Positions 34,001 to 42,781 are shown, numbered from the stretch's first letter. The stretch: 64,000 nt of DNA from Streptomyces sp. 3214.6 (GCF_900129855.1 NZ_LT670819.1:4526001-4590000); one strand, 5' to 3'. Program-made: numbers and translations. Notes: generated by a model not told the origin, from the letters alone.

Positions 34001-35134
34001 GTCGGCGGTGGCGCGCAGCCGGTGGGCGGTCTGCGCGGTGTCCTGGGCGCGGCGGCGGAGTTGGTCCAGCTCCTTGCCCTGCTGGTAGAGGTCGCTGTCG
34101 ACCAGGCCCTGGACGGCCGCGTCGAGTTCCTCGACCCGCTCGCCCAGCTCCGCCCTGCGCCGCCCGGTGACCTCCTGGTCGTGCAGGGCCTGTCGGTGCT
34201 GCTCCGCGCTCTCCCGGGCGATCCGGGTGCGGTTGTCCAGGTCCGTCGTCGCGGAGATCAGCTGTGCGGCGGCGGCGCGCAGCACCCGCTGGGCGTAGCC
34301 GCGTTGCCGGCCGGCGATGGCGGCCGCGGCGCTGACCTCCTCGTCGAGCCGCTTCAGGTCCTCGCGCTGCCGGTCGAGCCGCTCGAACCCCTCGGCGAGC
34401 TCCCCGATCTCCGTCTCGCCGAGCGGCGGCAGGGCCTTGGACAGCAGGGTGGACAACAGGGACGGGTCGAGCCGCTCGGAGAGTTTCGGCTGCCGGAGCT
34501 GGAGCAGGGCCGTGATCAGTGCCTCGTAGCGCTGCTCGCCGAGGCCGGCGAACAGGGTGCGGCGGATCGTGGACCGGTAGTCGGCGGCCGTGGCGTGGAT
34601 CTCGCCGTGGCCCTCCAGGGCGTCCGCGAGCGCGGCCCGGGTGAGGGGCTGGCCCGCCTCGTTGAGGAGGGAGATGCCGTCGGGGCGGTCGCCGAGGCGC
34701 CGGGCGGTGGTGAAGTAGTCGGTCTGGACGCCGCTCGTGTGGACGCTGGCCTGCAGCCGGGCTCCGCAGGAAAACCATCCGCCGTCGGCCCGGCCGAACT
34801 CCATCCACACGTACCCCACGCGGGTCTTGCCGGTGGCTCCTTCGCCCATGAGGTTCCAGTGCATGGTGCGCTCGGAGCCGCCGAAGGTGGACAGCCGATG
34901 GGGCCGCAGGTTCGCGTCGAAGAGGAACGGCAGCAGCAGCTCCAGCGCCTTCGACTTGCCCGTGCCGTTCGGCCCGCGCAGCAGCAGGCGCCCCTCGTGG
35001 AACGTGAACGTCTCGTCGTAGTACCGCCAGACGTTGAGGATGCCGGCGCGGACGGGCTGCCAGCGGGCCCGGGTGGGAGCGATGCCGTCCGTCGGCGAGT
35101 CCGTGCCGCGTACCGGCAGTTCGGTCACGCTCAC
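30998..35134 (-). CDS. jetC: Wadjet SMC-like ATPase JetC (TIGR02680)
   Basis: A 1378-residue SMC/Rad50-type ATPase. Walker A is GPNGTGKS (54-61). Long coiled-coil arms occupy about 240-1150 with many Glu/Arg/Ala heptads. The C-terminal head has LSGGEK (about 1257), Walker B LILLDEVFVGVD (about 1290) and LMLTSDHEW. JetC homodimers extrude DNA loops and recognise small circular DNA. Start is GTG 35134, overlapping the jetB stop (GTGA), with AAGGAGG nearby. The tail after about 1360 is Gly/Asp-rich. All ATPase motifs are intact. Confidence 0.92.
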   Translation of the reverse strand: MSVTELPVRGTDSPTDGIAPTRARWQPVRAGILNVWRYYDETFTFHEGRLLLRGPNGTGKSKALELLLPFLFDANLRPHRLSTFGGSERTMHWNLMGEGATGKTRVGYVWMEFGRADGGWFSCGARLQASVHTSGVQTDYFTTARRLGDRPDGISLLNEAGQPLTRAALADALEGHGEIHATAADYRSTIRRTLFAGLGEQRYEALITALLQLRQPKLSERLDPSLLSTLLSKALPPLGETEIGELAEGFERLDRQREDLKRLDEEVSAAAAIAGRQRGYAQRVLRAAAAQLISATTDLDNRTRIARESAEQHRQALHDQEVTGRRRAELGERVEELDAAVQGLVDSDLYQQGKELDQLRRRAQDTAQTAHRLRATADDRQRRFHADDEQAGAAVRQAEEYAHHARDTAEDAERTARTVGMESVHTELRAALADAPATDDPAQEANRVRQVRHLLRGAVKGRRDQMAAVREAVERHERAVGDRTAAETALDGARDGLAEAMTRRDEAARECAQALQAQAELLREWAAGCVELRIDDVEELAARAAVEADVLAVVERAVRAQDQAITQYETRFRTARETALEHRERTVRAVEALTAQTDLPPPAPPFRTTDRATMEGAPLWRLVAFRDGVPEDVQAGVEAALEASGLLDAWVSPEDTIELAGHDTFAAPAWATPAPGPSLLEVLRPEEDSPVSGDRVARLLAGIAYGDQLPHWHTAAVAADGSWRLVAAIGTWSKEAPAHIGSHAREQARARRIAELTARLTELNTHLASLDARLRALRESRSRLDADLAARPRHRELDERRRRWDRAEEAVGVRDDAVRVAVKVLDGREADVSRCLRTLGRLSSEHALPTERSRLNELSAAVDAFADTADAWADAHLHWATALGRAAAARSQAERSLEAAQESQAEADRAETEARALAATLQAVDSSVGEDFRQIAARIGELRQDARRSREEITASDGELSRLQRRIGALEATMAEDVRRRDDATATRDASALRFRHLCLLGLPQDTGAPPERAALHLTAQDGARATLYAAREIAADWPNLPHEPRNLGDAVQRLSEAVHQARQVLGRRADLDLEADEDVQIFTATMDGARTGATGLLHTLTAERDGSRDDITVAERRLFDQTLTGDTRRHLAARIRQAGELVDRMNGHLQRVRTASNVSVQLVWRIHPDLPAGTQTARTLLLKEPKNVTDADREALHAFFRARIEEAKARNTAATWEEQLAEVLDYTAWHQFVVRLDRANGAGWQVLTKKLHGALSGGEKAIALHLPLFAAVAAHYEAVPEAPRLILLDEVFVGVDATNRGQIFALLAALDLDLMLTSDHEWCHYRELSGIAVHQLITGTDGDDAVTSARFVWTGTGMQSDEGSGADEGRGAGDPGT

Positions 35135-36552
35135 CACGAGCCTCCTTCTCCGTCCGTGGTGGCGACCGTCGCGTTGGTGGTCGTGGTGACGGCCGTGTTG
35201 GCGGTCGTGGTGACGGTCGTGTTGGCCGTCGTGTTGGTGGTGTCGGCGGTCGTCGTGGTGGTGGTGTCGGCGACGCGGTAGCGGTGGGCGGCCGGGCGGG
35301 CCACGACCCGGTCGCCGGTGCGGCGGACCAGGCCGAAGTCGCGCAGCACCGCCACGGCGTCGTCGGCCAGCCGACGGGCTCCTTCGGCGGCCTGGTAGGC
35401 CTTCGCCCAGCGGGGGAAGCGGTGCAGCAGCTCGGACGCCGCCGCCGCGAGCTGTTCGGGGGTCGCGCCCTCGGGCGTGTCGGCGATGCGTTCGAGGAGG
35501 AGCAGCGCCGCGACGCGGGCGGTCGAGGAGTCGTCCGGGAACCTGGAGTCGGTGGCGACGGCGTCGGGGTCGACGAGGAGGTAGCCCTCCGCGCGTTCCT
35601 CCAGGACGAGACCGGCCTGCTCCGCCGCCCGCCGCAGGATCTGACGCCCCGTGGGGGAGGCGAGGTAGGCGAGCTCGTCGTCGGTCAGGTCCTCCCGGTA
35701 GAGGACCGGGTCGTCGAAGAGGCGGCGCAGTACGGAGTGCCGTAGCCATAGGTTCCGCCTGGTCCCGGAGACCACGAACGCCTCGTCGCCCGTGCCCATG
35801 CCCGCACTGGTGCCGGTGCCGGTGCCGGTGCCGGTGCCTGTGCCGGTGGCCATGGGCTGCGTCGCGGGCGGGGGGCCGTAGCGTCGCTCCCGCATCAGTT
35901 CGGCGAGCAGTTCCTCGAAGCGGCCCGGCACCTCCTGCGCGGGCAGCGCCAGCCGGGACGGCCCCACGGGCGCGGCGGGCAGCCTCATCAGCAACGTGAC
36001 GTCCACCCGGTAGAGGACCTTCGCCTCCGCCGTGTCCACGAAGGCCTCGGTCAGCCCGTCGACGACCGCCAGGACGCCGTAGGACTCCAGCAGCTTCAGG
36101 ACGTCCACGAAGGCCGTCCGCTCCCGGCGGCTGGTGGTGTCGAACGACTCCAGCGCCGGGTCGGCGGCCATGGCCTGTACGACACGGTCGGCGAGCAGCC
36201 CGATGGTCGTCATCGGAACGGACGTCAGCTCGGCCGCGGTGACGCAGAACAGCACATACCTGCGGCGGTCGAAGGGCGCCCGGCCCGCTCGGGGGCGCAG
36301 GGCGGGCCGGGAGGCGTCGGCGTCCGGGCGGACCTTGACCAGCCGGGCGTAGCCGCGCCGCGGCTCCACCACCAGACTCCAGCCGCAGGTGTAGTCGAAC
36401 CACTTGGCCAGCGGCTCCTTGCGGCGCCGGACCACCTCGAAGGCCGCGGGGTCACCGCGCTCGGTGATCAACGGCTGGGCGAGCAGCAGACGGATTCCCC
36501 GCGCCACCTCTTCCCGTTCGACCACCACCAGCTGGTTGGCGAGCGTGCTCAT
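35131..36552 (-). CDS. jetB: Wadjet kite-like subunit JetB (TIGR02678/DUF2398)
   Basis: A 473-residue TIGR02678 protein: residues about 15-230 and 255-435 are winged-helix-rich, as expected for the MukE-like subunit that bridges the kleisin and SMC heads (VVRRRKEPLAKWFDYTCGWS, YVLFCVTAAELTSVPMTTIG). Two low-complexity inserts are unusual. One is a run of Thr-Gly dipeptides at about 235-247, encoded by a GGTGCC hexamer repeat at 35810-35850. The other is a Thr/Asn-rich tail of about 40 residues (TTADTTNTTANTTVTTTAN). Starts at ATG 36552, overlapping the jetA stop. Confidence 0.9.
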   Translation of the reverse strand: MSTLANQLVVVEREEVARGIRLLLAQPLITERGDPAAFEVVRRRKEPLAKWFDYTCGWSLVVEPRRGYARLVKVRPDADASRPALRPRAGRAPFDRRRYVLFCVTAAELTSVPMTTIGLLADRVVQAMAADPALESFDTTSRRERTAFVDVLKLLESYGVLAVVDGLTEAFVDTAEAKVLYRVDVTLLMRLPAAPVGPSRLALPAQEVPGRFEELLAELMRERRYGPPPATQPMATGTGTGTGTGTGTSAGMGTGDEAFVVSGTRRNLWLRHSVLRRLFDDPVLYREDLTDDELAYLASPTGRQILRRAAEQAGLVLEERAEGYLLVDPDAVATDSRFPDDSSTARVAALLLLERIADTPEGATPEQLAAAASELLHRFPRWAKAYQAAEGARRLADDAVAVLRDFGLVRRTGDRVVARPAAHRYRVADTTTTTTADTTNTTANTTVTTTANTAVTTTTNATVATTDGEGGSW

Positions 36553-38138
36553 CCCACGGCCTCCTCGCGCCCCGCCGACGGGTTTTGGTCGTACTCGGCC
36601 GACGATGCCTTCTCATGCCCGGCGGCCGTGTCCACGCCGCCGATGCGAACGACGTAATCCGGTCCGCTCATCACGCCGTTCGCGGTGTGCAGCCGAGCGG
36701 TCCTGCCATCGGCCGCGGCCCCGCCCTCCAGGAGGATCTCGACTCCGCCGTCCGCGCTGACGGCTCGGCGCACCCCTGTGCTGTCAGGGCGGGACGACAG
36801 TGCTCTGCCGAGCAGGTCGAGCAGCCGCTCGAACGCCGCCGGGTCGAGTTCGCCGAAGGCGGAGAGCCGCACCGGCCGCCCGTCGGTGGTCAGCACCTGC
36901 CAGGCCGCCTGCAGTTCGGCGCGTTCCCGGCGCGCGCGCTCGGCTCGCGCGGCTCTCGTCGCGGAGATGTCGCGCACCCTGCCGGTGCGGGTGAAGCGCT
37001 CCGTGCGGCCGCTGGTGCGCAGCAGCGCGGACACCTCCACCGGTGGTGCGGCGGCCCAGGTCCGGGACGCCGGGACCAGTTCGGGGTCGGGATGGGCGAG
37101 GTGGGCGTGGCGCGCGGACCCCAGTCCGAAGGCCAGCGACCACAGCCGGTGCAGGTCCTCCTCCCCCGGCGCGGCGGCAAACCAGCGGGCCAGCTCCCGG
37201 AAGTCCTGGACGGCGCTGGACGAGCGCCGCCGTGACTCCGTGATCCGGTCGAGCACCTGCAGCAGCGAGACGATCGCCCGCCGGGCCACGTCGTGCAACT
37301 GCTCGACCCGGGGCGGCGACCCGTCGTCCGGCAGGAACCACGCGCGCAGCCCCGCCCAGCGTGCCCTGCGCCGCTCCAGCCACGCGGCCGCCGGGTCCGC
37401 TCCGGTCGCCGGCGGCAGTTCCGCGCCCCGTAGCGCGCGCTCGTGCAGCAGCCCGACCCCGCGCTCCTCCACGCGGGCCACCGCCACGGCGACCCCGGCG
37501 CCCCGCCGGTCCAGGTTGACGAGGAACTCCCGCAGATACGCGACCGTCGCCGCCTTCACCTCCCGGAAGACCCCGGGGTCGGCTCCTTCGGCGCGCAGCA
37601 GCCGCTGCAGTTCCCCGTTGAACGTCTTGGTGTTGTCCAGCAGCGCTTCGAGGTGCCCCTCCAGTTCCTGGAGGGTGCTGAAGATCCGGCGGTCCGCCGA
37701 GGAAGGCTGCTCCAGCAGGACGTACAGCTCGTCGAGCCGGTCGGTGATCGCCTCCAGTACCGCGGTCTGGAGCGCGCCCGTCGACGCGAGCACGGTCAGC
37801 GCGTGTTCCACGCCCGCGATGGCGGCCTCGCCCTGGCGGGTCAGGGAGTACTGGAGGTTGCGGCGCTCGTACTCCTCCGCGGTGCGGTAGTTCTCGGTGT
37901 GGTTCTGGACGACGTCCAGCAGGTTCCACTCCCTGAGCTTGCCGAGTGCGTCGTGCAGTCCCTCGTCCGTGATCGCGTCCAGCCAGCCGACGGTCCGCAG
38001 CCGCGCCCGGACCTCGTCGAGCCCGAGAGCCGTCTCCAGCCGCTCGTTGGCCGCGCCGAACGCCCGCAGCACCGCCCCGTAGAGATCGGCACGATCCCCC
38101 ATGGTGAACCGGAACATCTCCGGCGGAACCCTGCGCAC
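36549..38138 (-). CDS. jetA: Wadjet kleisin-like subunit JetA (TIGR02677/DUF2397)
   Basis: A 529-residue TIGR02677 protein. The N-terminus has RFTMGDRADLYGAVLRAFGA and DEVRARLRTVGWLDAI (winged-helix-like), followed by a helical middle and an Arg-rich region (ARAERARRERAELQ). It corresponds to the MukF/kleisin-like subunit. Start is GTG 38138 behind GGGGAGGGGGAGG. It is the first gene of the operon jetA-B-C-D; each junction overlaps by four bases. Upstream lie a 15-bp inverted repeat and three 22-bp tandem repeats. Confidence 0.9.
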   Translation of the reverse strand: MRRVPPEMFRFTMGDRADLYGAVLRAFGAANERLETALGLDEVRARLRTVGWLDAITDEGLHDALGKLREWNLLDVVQNHTENYRTAEEYERRNLQYSLTRQGEAAIAGVEHALTVLASTGALQTAVLEAITDRLDELYVLLEQPSSADRRIFSTLQELEGHLEALLDNTKTFNGELQRLLRAEGADPGVFREVKAATVAYLREFLVNLDRRGAGVAVAVARVEERGVGLLHERALRGAELPPATGADPAAAWLERRRARWAGLRAWFLPDDGSPPRVEQLHDVARRAIVSLLQVLDRITESRRRSSSAVQDFRELARWFAAAPGEEDLHRLWSLAFGLGSARHAHLAHPDPELVPASRTWAAAPPVEVSALLRTSGRTERFTRTGRVRDISATRAARAERARRERAELQAAWQVLTTDGRPVRLSAFGELDPAAFERLLDLLGRALSSRPDSTGVRRAVSADGGVEILLEGGAAADGRTARLHTANGVMSGPDYVVRIGGVDTAAGHEKASSAEYDQNPSAGREEAVG

Positions 38139-38235
38139 GTGCCTCCCCCTCCCCGACAGCGAGCCATCACCAGCTCACACAACGGTAAGGGCCGCCACTG
38201 ACAACCAGGGCAGAAAGGTGGGGAGAACCACCACC

Positions 38236-38322
38236 GTCACATCCGGGCGGCACGTTCGTCACATCCGGGCGGCACGTTCGTCACATCCGGGCGGGACCTT
38301 CGTCGCGTCCCCGCGGGACTAC
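38236..38322. repeat. three and a half tandem 22-bp repeats upstream of jetA
   Basis: Two exact copies (38236-38257, 38258-38279), starting GTCACATCCGGGCGGCACG, are followed by a third with two changes (38280-38301) and a degenerate fourth. They begin about 100 bp upstream of the jetA start and have no spacers, so they are not CRISPR. They could be iterated binding sites for a regulator of the Wadjet operon. Confidence 0.85.
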
Positions 38323-38352
38323 TGATCGTCGGAATCCGTGGCGGTGCACACG

Positions 38353-38408
38353 CCGCACCGTTCGGCACCGGTCCCTCCCCTCGTGCGGACCGCTGCCGAA
38401 CGGTGCGG
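38353..38408. promoter_or_regulatory. 15-bp inverted repeat in Wadjet / STAND divergent region
   Basis: CCGCACCGTTCGGCA (38353-38367) and TGCCGAACGGTGCGG (38394-38408) are perfect inverted copies spaced 26 bases apart. Lying between two divergent genes, they could be an operator or a transcript hairpin. An AT-rich TATAAA (38545-38550) lies 46 bases before the STAND gene start and may be part of its promoter. Confidence 0.6.
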
Positions 38409-38595
38409 ACGGCGTCGACCGCGCCCCGTCGAGGGGCTGCCGACCGCGCCCGGTAGATGCGCTTCTTCCTCGGGATCGTGCCAGCTGAGGCCCGATCCGA
38501 GGAGGATCCGGTGTCCGGTCAACCCCTTCTTCGCAGGTCAGCCATATAAACTGGGTTTTCCGGTCCGGATTTCCAGGTGCGGGGGGAAGTAAGGG

Positions 38596-41500
38596 GTGGA
38601 GGCCTTGAGTCCCGACTCGGGGGCGCGTACAGCCTTCGCGGAACGACTCGCGCTGCTGTACAAGGAGGCCGGCAACCCTCCCCTCAAGCGCGTGTCCGAG
38701 GCGGTCGTCCGGCTGCGGCGGGTCGATGAACGGGGGCGGCCCGTACGGGTGTCCGCCCAGCGGATCAGCGACTGGCGACGGGCCAGAAACGTTCCCGCGC
38801 AGTTCGCCGCCCTCGCCGCGGTGCTGCACGTCCTGATACCCGACGCGCGCCGTTCGCGGCCCACGCCGGTGTCCCCCGGTCTGTACGACCTCGCCCAGTG
38901 GCAGCGGCTGTGGGAGCGGGCGGTGGCCGATCCGGTCGTCGGCGAGGTCCCCGTCGCCTCCACGCTGAAGCAGGAGGCACGGCCTGCGTCCGAAGGGGCC
39001 GGCGTCCCCGGCGGCGTGTGCCCGTACCGGGGGCTCGCCTCGTACCGCGAGGAGGACGCCCGCTGGTTCTTCGGCCGGGAGCGGAGCACGGACGCGCTCG
39101 TCGCCCAGCTCCGCGCGGTGGAGCGGACGGGTGGCCTGGTCATGCTGGTCGGCGCCTCCGGGGCGGGAAAGTCCTCGCTGCTCAGCGCCGGTCTGGTGCC
39201 CGCGCTGCAGAACGGCGCGATGGGCGAGGCGCCGGGCGAGCAGAGCGGCACGGCGAAGGTCCTGCAGCTCGTGCCCGGCGCGGACCCCCTCGCCGAGCTG
39301 ACCCGCCACATCCCCGAACTCGCCTCCGTCGTCGCCGGGGAGCCCGCCCCCGACAGCCCGCGTTTCGCCCGCGCAGTACGGAAGGCCGTCACCGCGTGGG
39401 CCGCCGACGACACCCCGTCGCCCCCGACCCCGGCCTCTCCCGCGTCTCCGGCCTCTCCCGCGTCTCCGGCCCCGCCCTCGACCTCGCCGTCCCCCTCCCC
39501 CGCCCGCCCCGTCATCATCGTCGACCAGTTCGAAGAGGCCTTCACCCTCTGTTCCGACGACACTGTCCGCCGGCTCTTCATCCAGCTCCTGCACGCGGCC
39601 TGCACCCCCGTCGACAGCGGCACGGCGGAGGAAGCCGCCGATCCGCCCCCCGTCCTCGTCGTCCTCGGGATTCGCGCCGACTTCTATGAGCAGTGCCTCA
39701 GTCATCCCGAGCTCTCCGATGCCCTCCAGCACCGGCACATGGTGCTCGGGCCGTTGAGCACTCCGGAGTTGCGGGAGGCGGTGGTCGGGCCGGCCAGGGC
39801 GGTGGGGCTGGAGCTCGAACCGGGGCTGGCGGAGCTGATCATCCGTGAGGTGACCGTCGACGGTCCGCGCGGAGCGCACGCCGGCGTGCTCCCCCTGCTC
39901 TCGCACGCCCTGCTCGCCACCTGGCAGCGCCGCAAGGCGGGTCGGCTGACGCTGGCCGGCTATCGCGCGGCGGGCGGGATCCAGGGCGCGGTGGCGGCGA
40001 CCGCCGAACGCGCCTGGTCCGGGCTCGACCCCGCCGCGCGCGCCGCGGCGCGGCTGCTCCTGCTGCGGCTGGTGCGGCTCGGGGAGGACACCCAGGCCAC
40101 CCGGCGGCGGGGCACGCGCCGCCAGTTGGCGGCGGAGTCGACCGATCCCGGCAAGACGGAGGAGTCGCTCGAAGCTCTGGTGCGGGCCCGTCTGGTGACG
40201 CTGGACGCGGAGACCGTCGAGATCACCCACGAGGCGCTGCTGCACGCCTGGCCCCGGCTGCGGGACTGGATCGACGAGGACCGCAGCGACCATCTGCTGC
40301 GGCAGCGGCTGGAGGAGGACGGCAGGGCCTGGGAGGGCTCCAACCGTGACTCGGCGCTGCTCTACCGGGGTTCCCGGCTGGAGCAGGCCCGCAGTTGGGC
40401 GAAGTCGGCCGGCAACACGTTCCTGACCCGCAGCGCGGTGGAGTTCCTGGCGGCGTCGGTCCGGCTGCGCCGGCGCACGGTGTGGATCCTCCGGGGCGCG
40501 GTGTCGGCGCTGGTGGTGCTGGCGATCCTCGCCGTCGGCGCGGCCTTCGTCGCGTGGCAGCAGCGCAACGACGCCGTGTTCGAGCAGGTGGTCGCGGAGG
40601 CCGACCGGGTCCAGTACACGGATCCGTCGCTGTCCGCGCAGCTCGACCTGGTGGCGCACGACCTGCGGCCGGACGACGAGGGCACGAGAAACCGTCTGAT
40701 CTCGATCGTGAACGCGCCGCTGGCCACGCCGCTTCTCGGCCACACCGGCGCCGTCTATCTCACCTCGTTCAGCCCGGACGGCAAGGTCCTGGCCACCGCC
40801 GGCTACGACCGGACGGTCCGGCTGTGGAACGTGAACGACCGCTCGCACCCGAGGCCGCTGGGCAAGCCGCTCACCGGGCACACGAGTTGGGTGAGCAGCG
40901 CGGTCTTCAGCCCCGACGGCCGCACCCTCGCCAGCGCCGGGGACGACGGCACCGTCCGCCTGTGGGACGTCCGTGACCCCGCGCGCCCGCGCGCGCTCGG
41001 GGCGCCCCTGACCGGCCGCACCGGCACGATCTATCTGCTCGCATTCAGTCCGGACGGGCGGACGCTGGCCTCGGCCGACGAGGATCACACCGTACGGCTG
41101 TGGGACGTGACCGACCGGGACCGGGTCCGGCTGCTCGGCGCTCCGCTGACCGGGCACACGGCGGCCGTGCGTTCCGTGGCGTTCAGCCCCGACGGCCGGC
41201 TCCTCGCGGCGGGCGGCGACGACAACTCGATCCGACTGTGGGACACGGCCGATCCGCGTCGGCCCGAGCCGCTCGCCGAGGTCCTCACCGGGCACACCGA
41301 CACCGTCCACTCGCTCGCCTTCAGCCCTGACGGCGACACCCTCGCCAGCGGCAGCGCGGACGACACGATCCGGCTGTGGAACGTCGCCGACCCGCGTCGT
41401 ACGACCCAGCTCGGTTCGCCGCTCACCGGCCACACCGGTCCCGTCTGGTCGGTTGCCTTCAGCCCCGACGGCAGGACCCTCGCCGCCGGCAGCGCGGACA

Positions 41501-42708
41501 GCACGGCCAGCCTGTGGAACGTCAGCGACCCCGCCTACCCGTCGCAGGTCGGCGAGCCGCTCGCGGGAGGCAGCGGCGAGATGTACGCCGTGGGTTTCAG
41601 TCCCGACGGCAGGACCCTCGCCACGGGCAGCGGCGACAGCAAGGTGCGGCTGTGGTCGGTGCCGACGTCGGACATGGTGGGCCGCAGCGGTGCGTTCCGC
41701 CCGGACGGGCAGGTGCTGGCCACCGCCGCGCGCGACGGGCGGATCCGGCTGTGGAACGTGCGGGTTCCCGGCCGGCCCGTGGCGATGGGAGAGCCGTTCA
41801 TGCCGGGGGACGGCGACCAGCGCATGCTGACGTTCTCGCCCGACGGCCGCACGCTCGCCGTGCTGAACGGAAACCGGCGGCTGTATCTGTGGAACGTCAC
41901 CGACCCGACCCGGCCCGTCCCCTACGGCAAGCCCCTCACCCTGCGGACCCGCTTCACGGGTTCCGACACGCTGACGTACAGCCCGGACGGGCGCACGCTG
42001 GCGACGCCCTACGACGACCGCACCATCCAGCTGTGGGACGTCGCCGACCCGTCCCGTGCCGTCAAGCTCGGCGCACCGCTCACCGGCCACAAGGGCTACA
42101 TCAACAGCCTGGTCTTCAGCCCGGACAGCCGCACCCTCGCCAGCGGCAGCGCGGACGCCGCCATCCGGCTCTGGGACGTCACCGACCCCCGCCATGTCAC
42201 CCCCCTCGGCGCACCGCTCATGGGGCACGGCGGACCCGTCAACGTCCTCGCCTACAGCCCGGACGGCCAAACGCTGGCCAGCGGCGGCGACGACGACATG
42301 GTCAGGCTGTGGGACGTCTCCGACCCGCTCGACGCGAGCGAGTCGAGCAGGCCCCTGACCGGTCACACCGAGGCGGTCGTGTCGCTCACGTTCAGCCAGG
42401 ACGGCCACACCCTGGCGAGCGGCGGCAACGACAACACGGTCCGGCTGTGGAACGTGTCCGACCCGGACGGGGCCTCCCCCATCGGGCAGTCCATGAGCCC
42501 CAACGCCAAGACCGGCAACTTCCTGTCGTTCAGCCCGGGCAGCCACCTGCTCGGCGTCTCCAGCGGCGCCGACACCGTACGGCTGTGGAACCTGGACGTC
42601 GACGCGGCGATCAGCCGTATCTGCGCGACCACGCGGGGCGTGCTGACGGCTGACACGTGGCGCGAGTACCTGCCCAGGCTGTCGTACGACCCTCCGTGTG
42701 AGTCGTGA
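38596..42708 (+). CDS. nSTAND1 NTPase with 14 WD40 repeats
   Basis: A 1370-residue protein. Residues about 5-95 are a helical, HTH-like domain (RISDWRRARNVPAQFAALAA). The nSTAND1 NTPase starts CPYRGLASYREEDARWFFGR, with Walker A GASGAGKS (186-193) and Walker B VIIVDQFEEAF (306-316). A membrane helix lies at about 632-653 (GAVSALVVLAILAVGAAFVAW). Residues about 712-1340 are 14 WD40 repeats (SPDGRTLASG...VRLWDV), enough for two seven-bladed propellers. STAND-WD40 proteins are signalling or conflict-system sensors; the membrane helix suggests action at the membrane. Start is GTG 38596 behind GGGGGGAAG. It is divergent from the Wadjet operon. Confidence 0.88.
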   Translation: MEALSPDSGARTAFAERLALLYKEAGNPPLKRVSEAVVRLRRVDERGRPVRVSAQRISDWRRARNVPAQFAALAAVLHVLIPDARRSRPTPVSPGLYDLAQWQRLWERAVADPVVGEVPVASTLKQEARPASEGAGVPGGVCPYRGLASYREEDARWFFGRERSTDALVAQLRAVERTGGLVMLVGASGAGKSSLLSAGLVPALQNGAMGEAPGEQSGTAKVLQLVPGADPLAELTRHIPELASVVAGEPAPDSPRFARAVRKAVTAWAADDTPSPPTPASPASPASPASPAPPSTSPSPSPARPVIIVDQFEEAFTLCSDDTVRRLFIQLLHAACTPVDSGTAEEAADPPPVLVVLGIRADFYEQCLSHPELSDALQHRHMVLGPLSTPELREAVVGPARAVGLELEPGLAELIIREVTVDGPRGAHAGVLPLLSHALLATWQRRKAGRLTLAGYRAAGGIQGAVAATAERAWSGLDPAARAAARLLLLRLVRLGEDTQATRRRGTRRQLAAESTDPGKTEESLEALVRARLVTLDAETVEITHEALLHAWPRLRDWIDEDRSDHLLRQRLEEDGRAWEGSNRDSALLYRGSRLEQARSWAKSAGNTFLTRSAVEFLAASVRLRRRTVWILRGAVSALVVLAILAVGAAFVAWQQRNDAVFEQVVAEADRVQYTDPSLSAQLDLVAHDLRPDDEGTRNRLISIVNAPLATPLLGHTGAVYLTSFSPDGKVLATAGYDRTVRLWNVNDRSHPRPLGKPLTGHTSWVSSAVFSPDGRTLASAGDDGTVRLWDVRDPARPRALGAPLTGRTGTIYLLAFSPDGRTLASADEDHTVRLWDVTDRDRVRLLGAPLTGHTAAVRSVAFSPDGRLLAAGGDDNSIRLWDTADPRRPEPLAEVLTGHTDTVHSLAFSPDGDTLASGSADDTIRLWNVADPRRTTQLGSPLTGHTGPVWSVAFSPDGRTLAAGSADSTASLWNVSDPAYPSQVGEPLAGGSGEMYAVGFSPDGRTLATGSGDSKVRLWSVPTSDMVGRSGAFRPDGQVLATAARDGRIRLWNVRVPGRPVAMGEPFMPGDGDQRMLTFSPDGRTLAVLNGNRRLYLWNVTDPTRPVPYGKPLTLRTRFTGSDTLTYSPDGRTLATPYDDRTIQLWDVADPSRAVKLGAPLTGHKGYINSLVFSPDSRTLASGSADAAIRLWDVTDPRHVTPLGAPLMGHGGPVNVLAYSPDGQTLASGGDDDMVRLWDVSDPLDASESSRPLTGHTEAVVSLTFSQDGHTLASGGNDNTVRLWNVSDPDGASPIGQSMSPNAKTGNFLSFSPGSHLLGVSSGADTVRLWNLDVDAAISRICATTRGVLTADTWREYLPRLSYDPPCES

Positions 42709-42781
42709 TTGGGGGGATGAGTGAGGGATAAGCGACGGTTAAGTAAAGACCGCGATGTGACAGTGATCCCGATCACAACGG

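Noticed and set aside
31127..35281. 1384-residue plus-strand open frame opposite jetC
   Set aside because: Shadow of the JetC coding sequence, without any motif; JetC has an intact ABC ATPase head.
38236..38322. Possible CRISPR array
   Set aside because: The 22-bp units are directly adjacent with no spacers, and no cas gene is present.
38281..42546. 1421-residue minus-strand open frame opposite the WD40 gene
   Set aside because: It mirrors the codon bias of the plus-strand gene, is Arg/Gly/Val/Gln-rich and has no domain; the plus-strand frame has clear NTPase and WD40 motifs.
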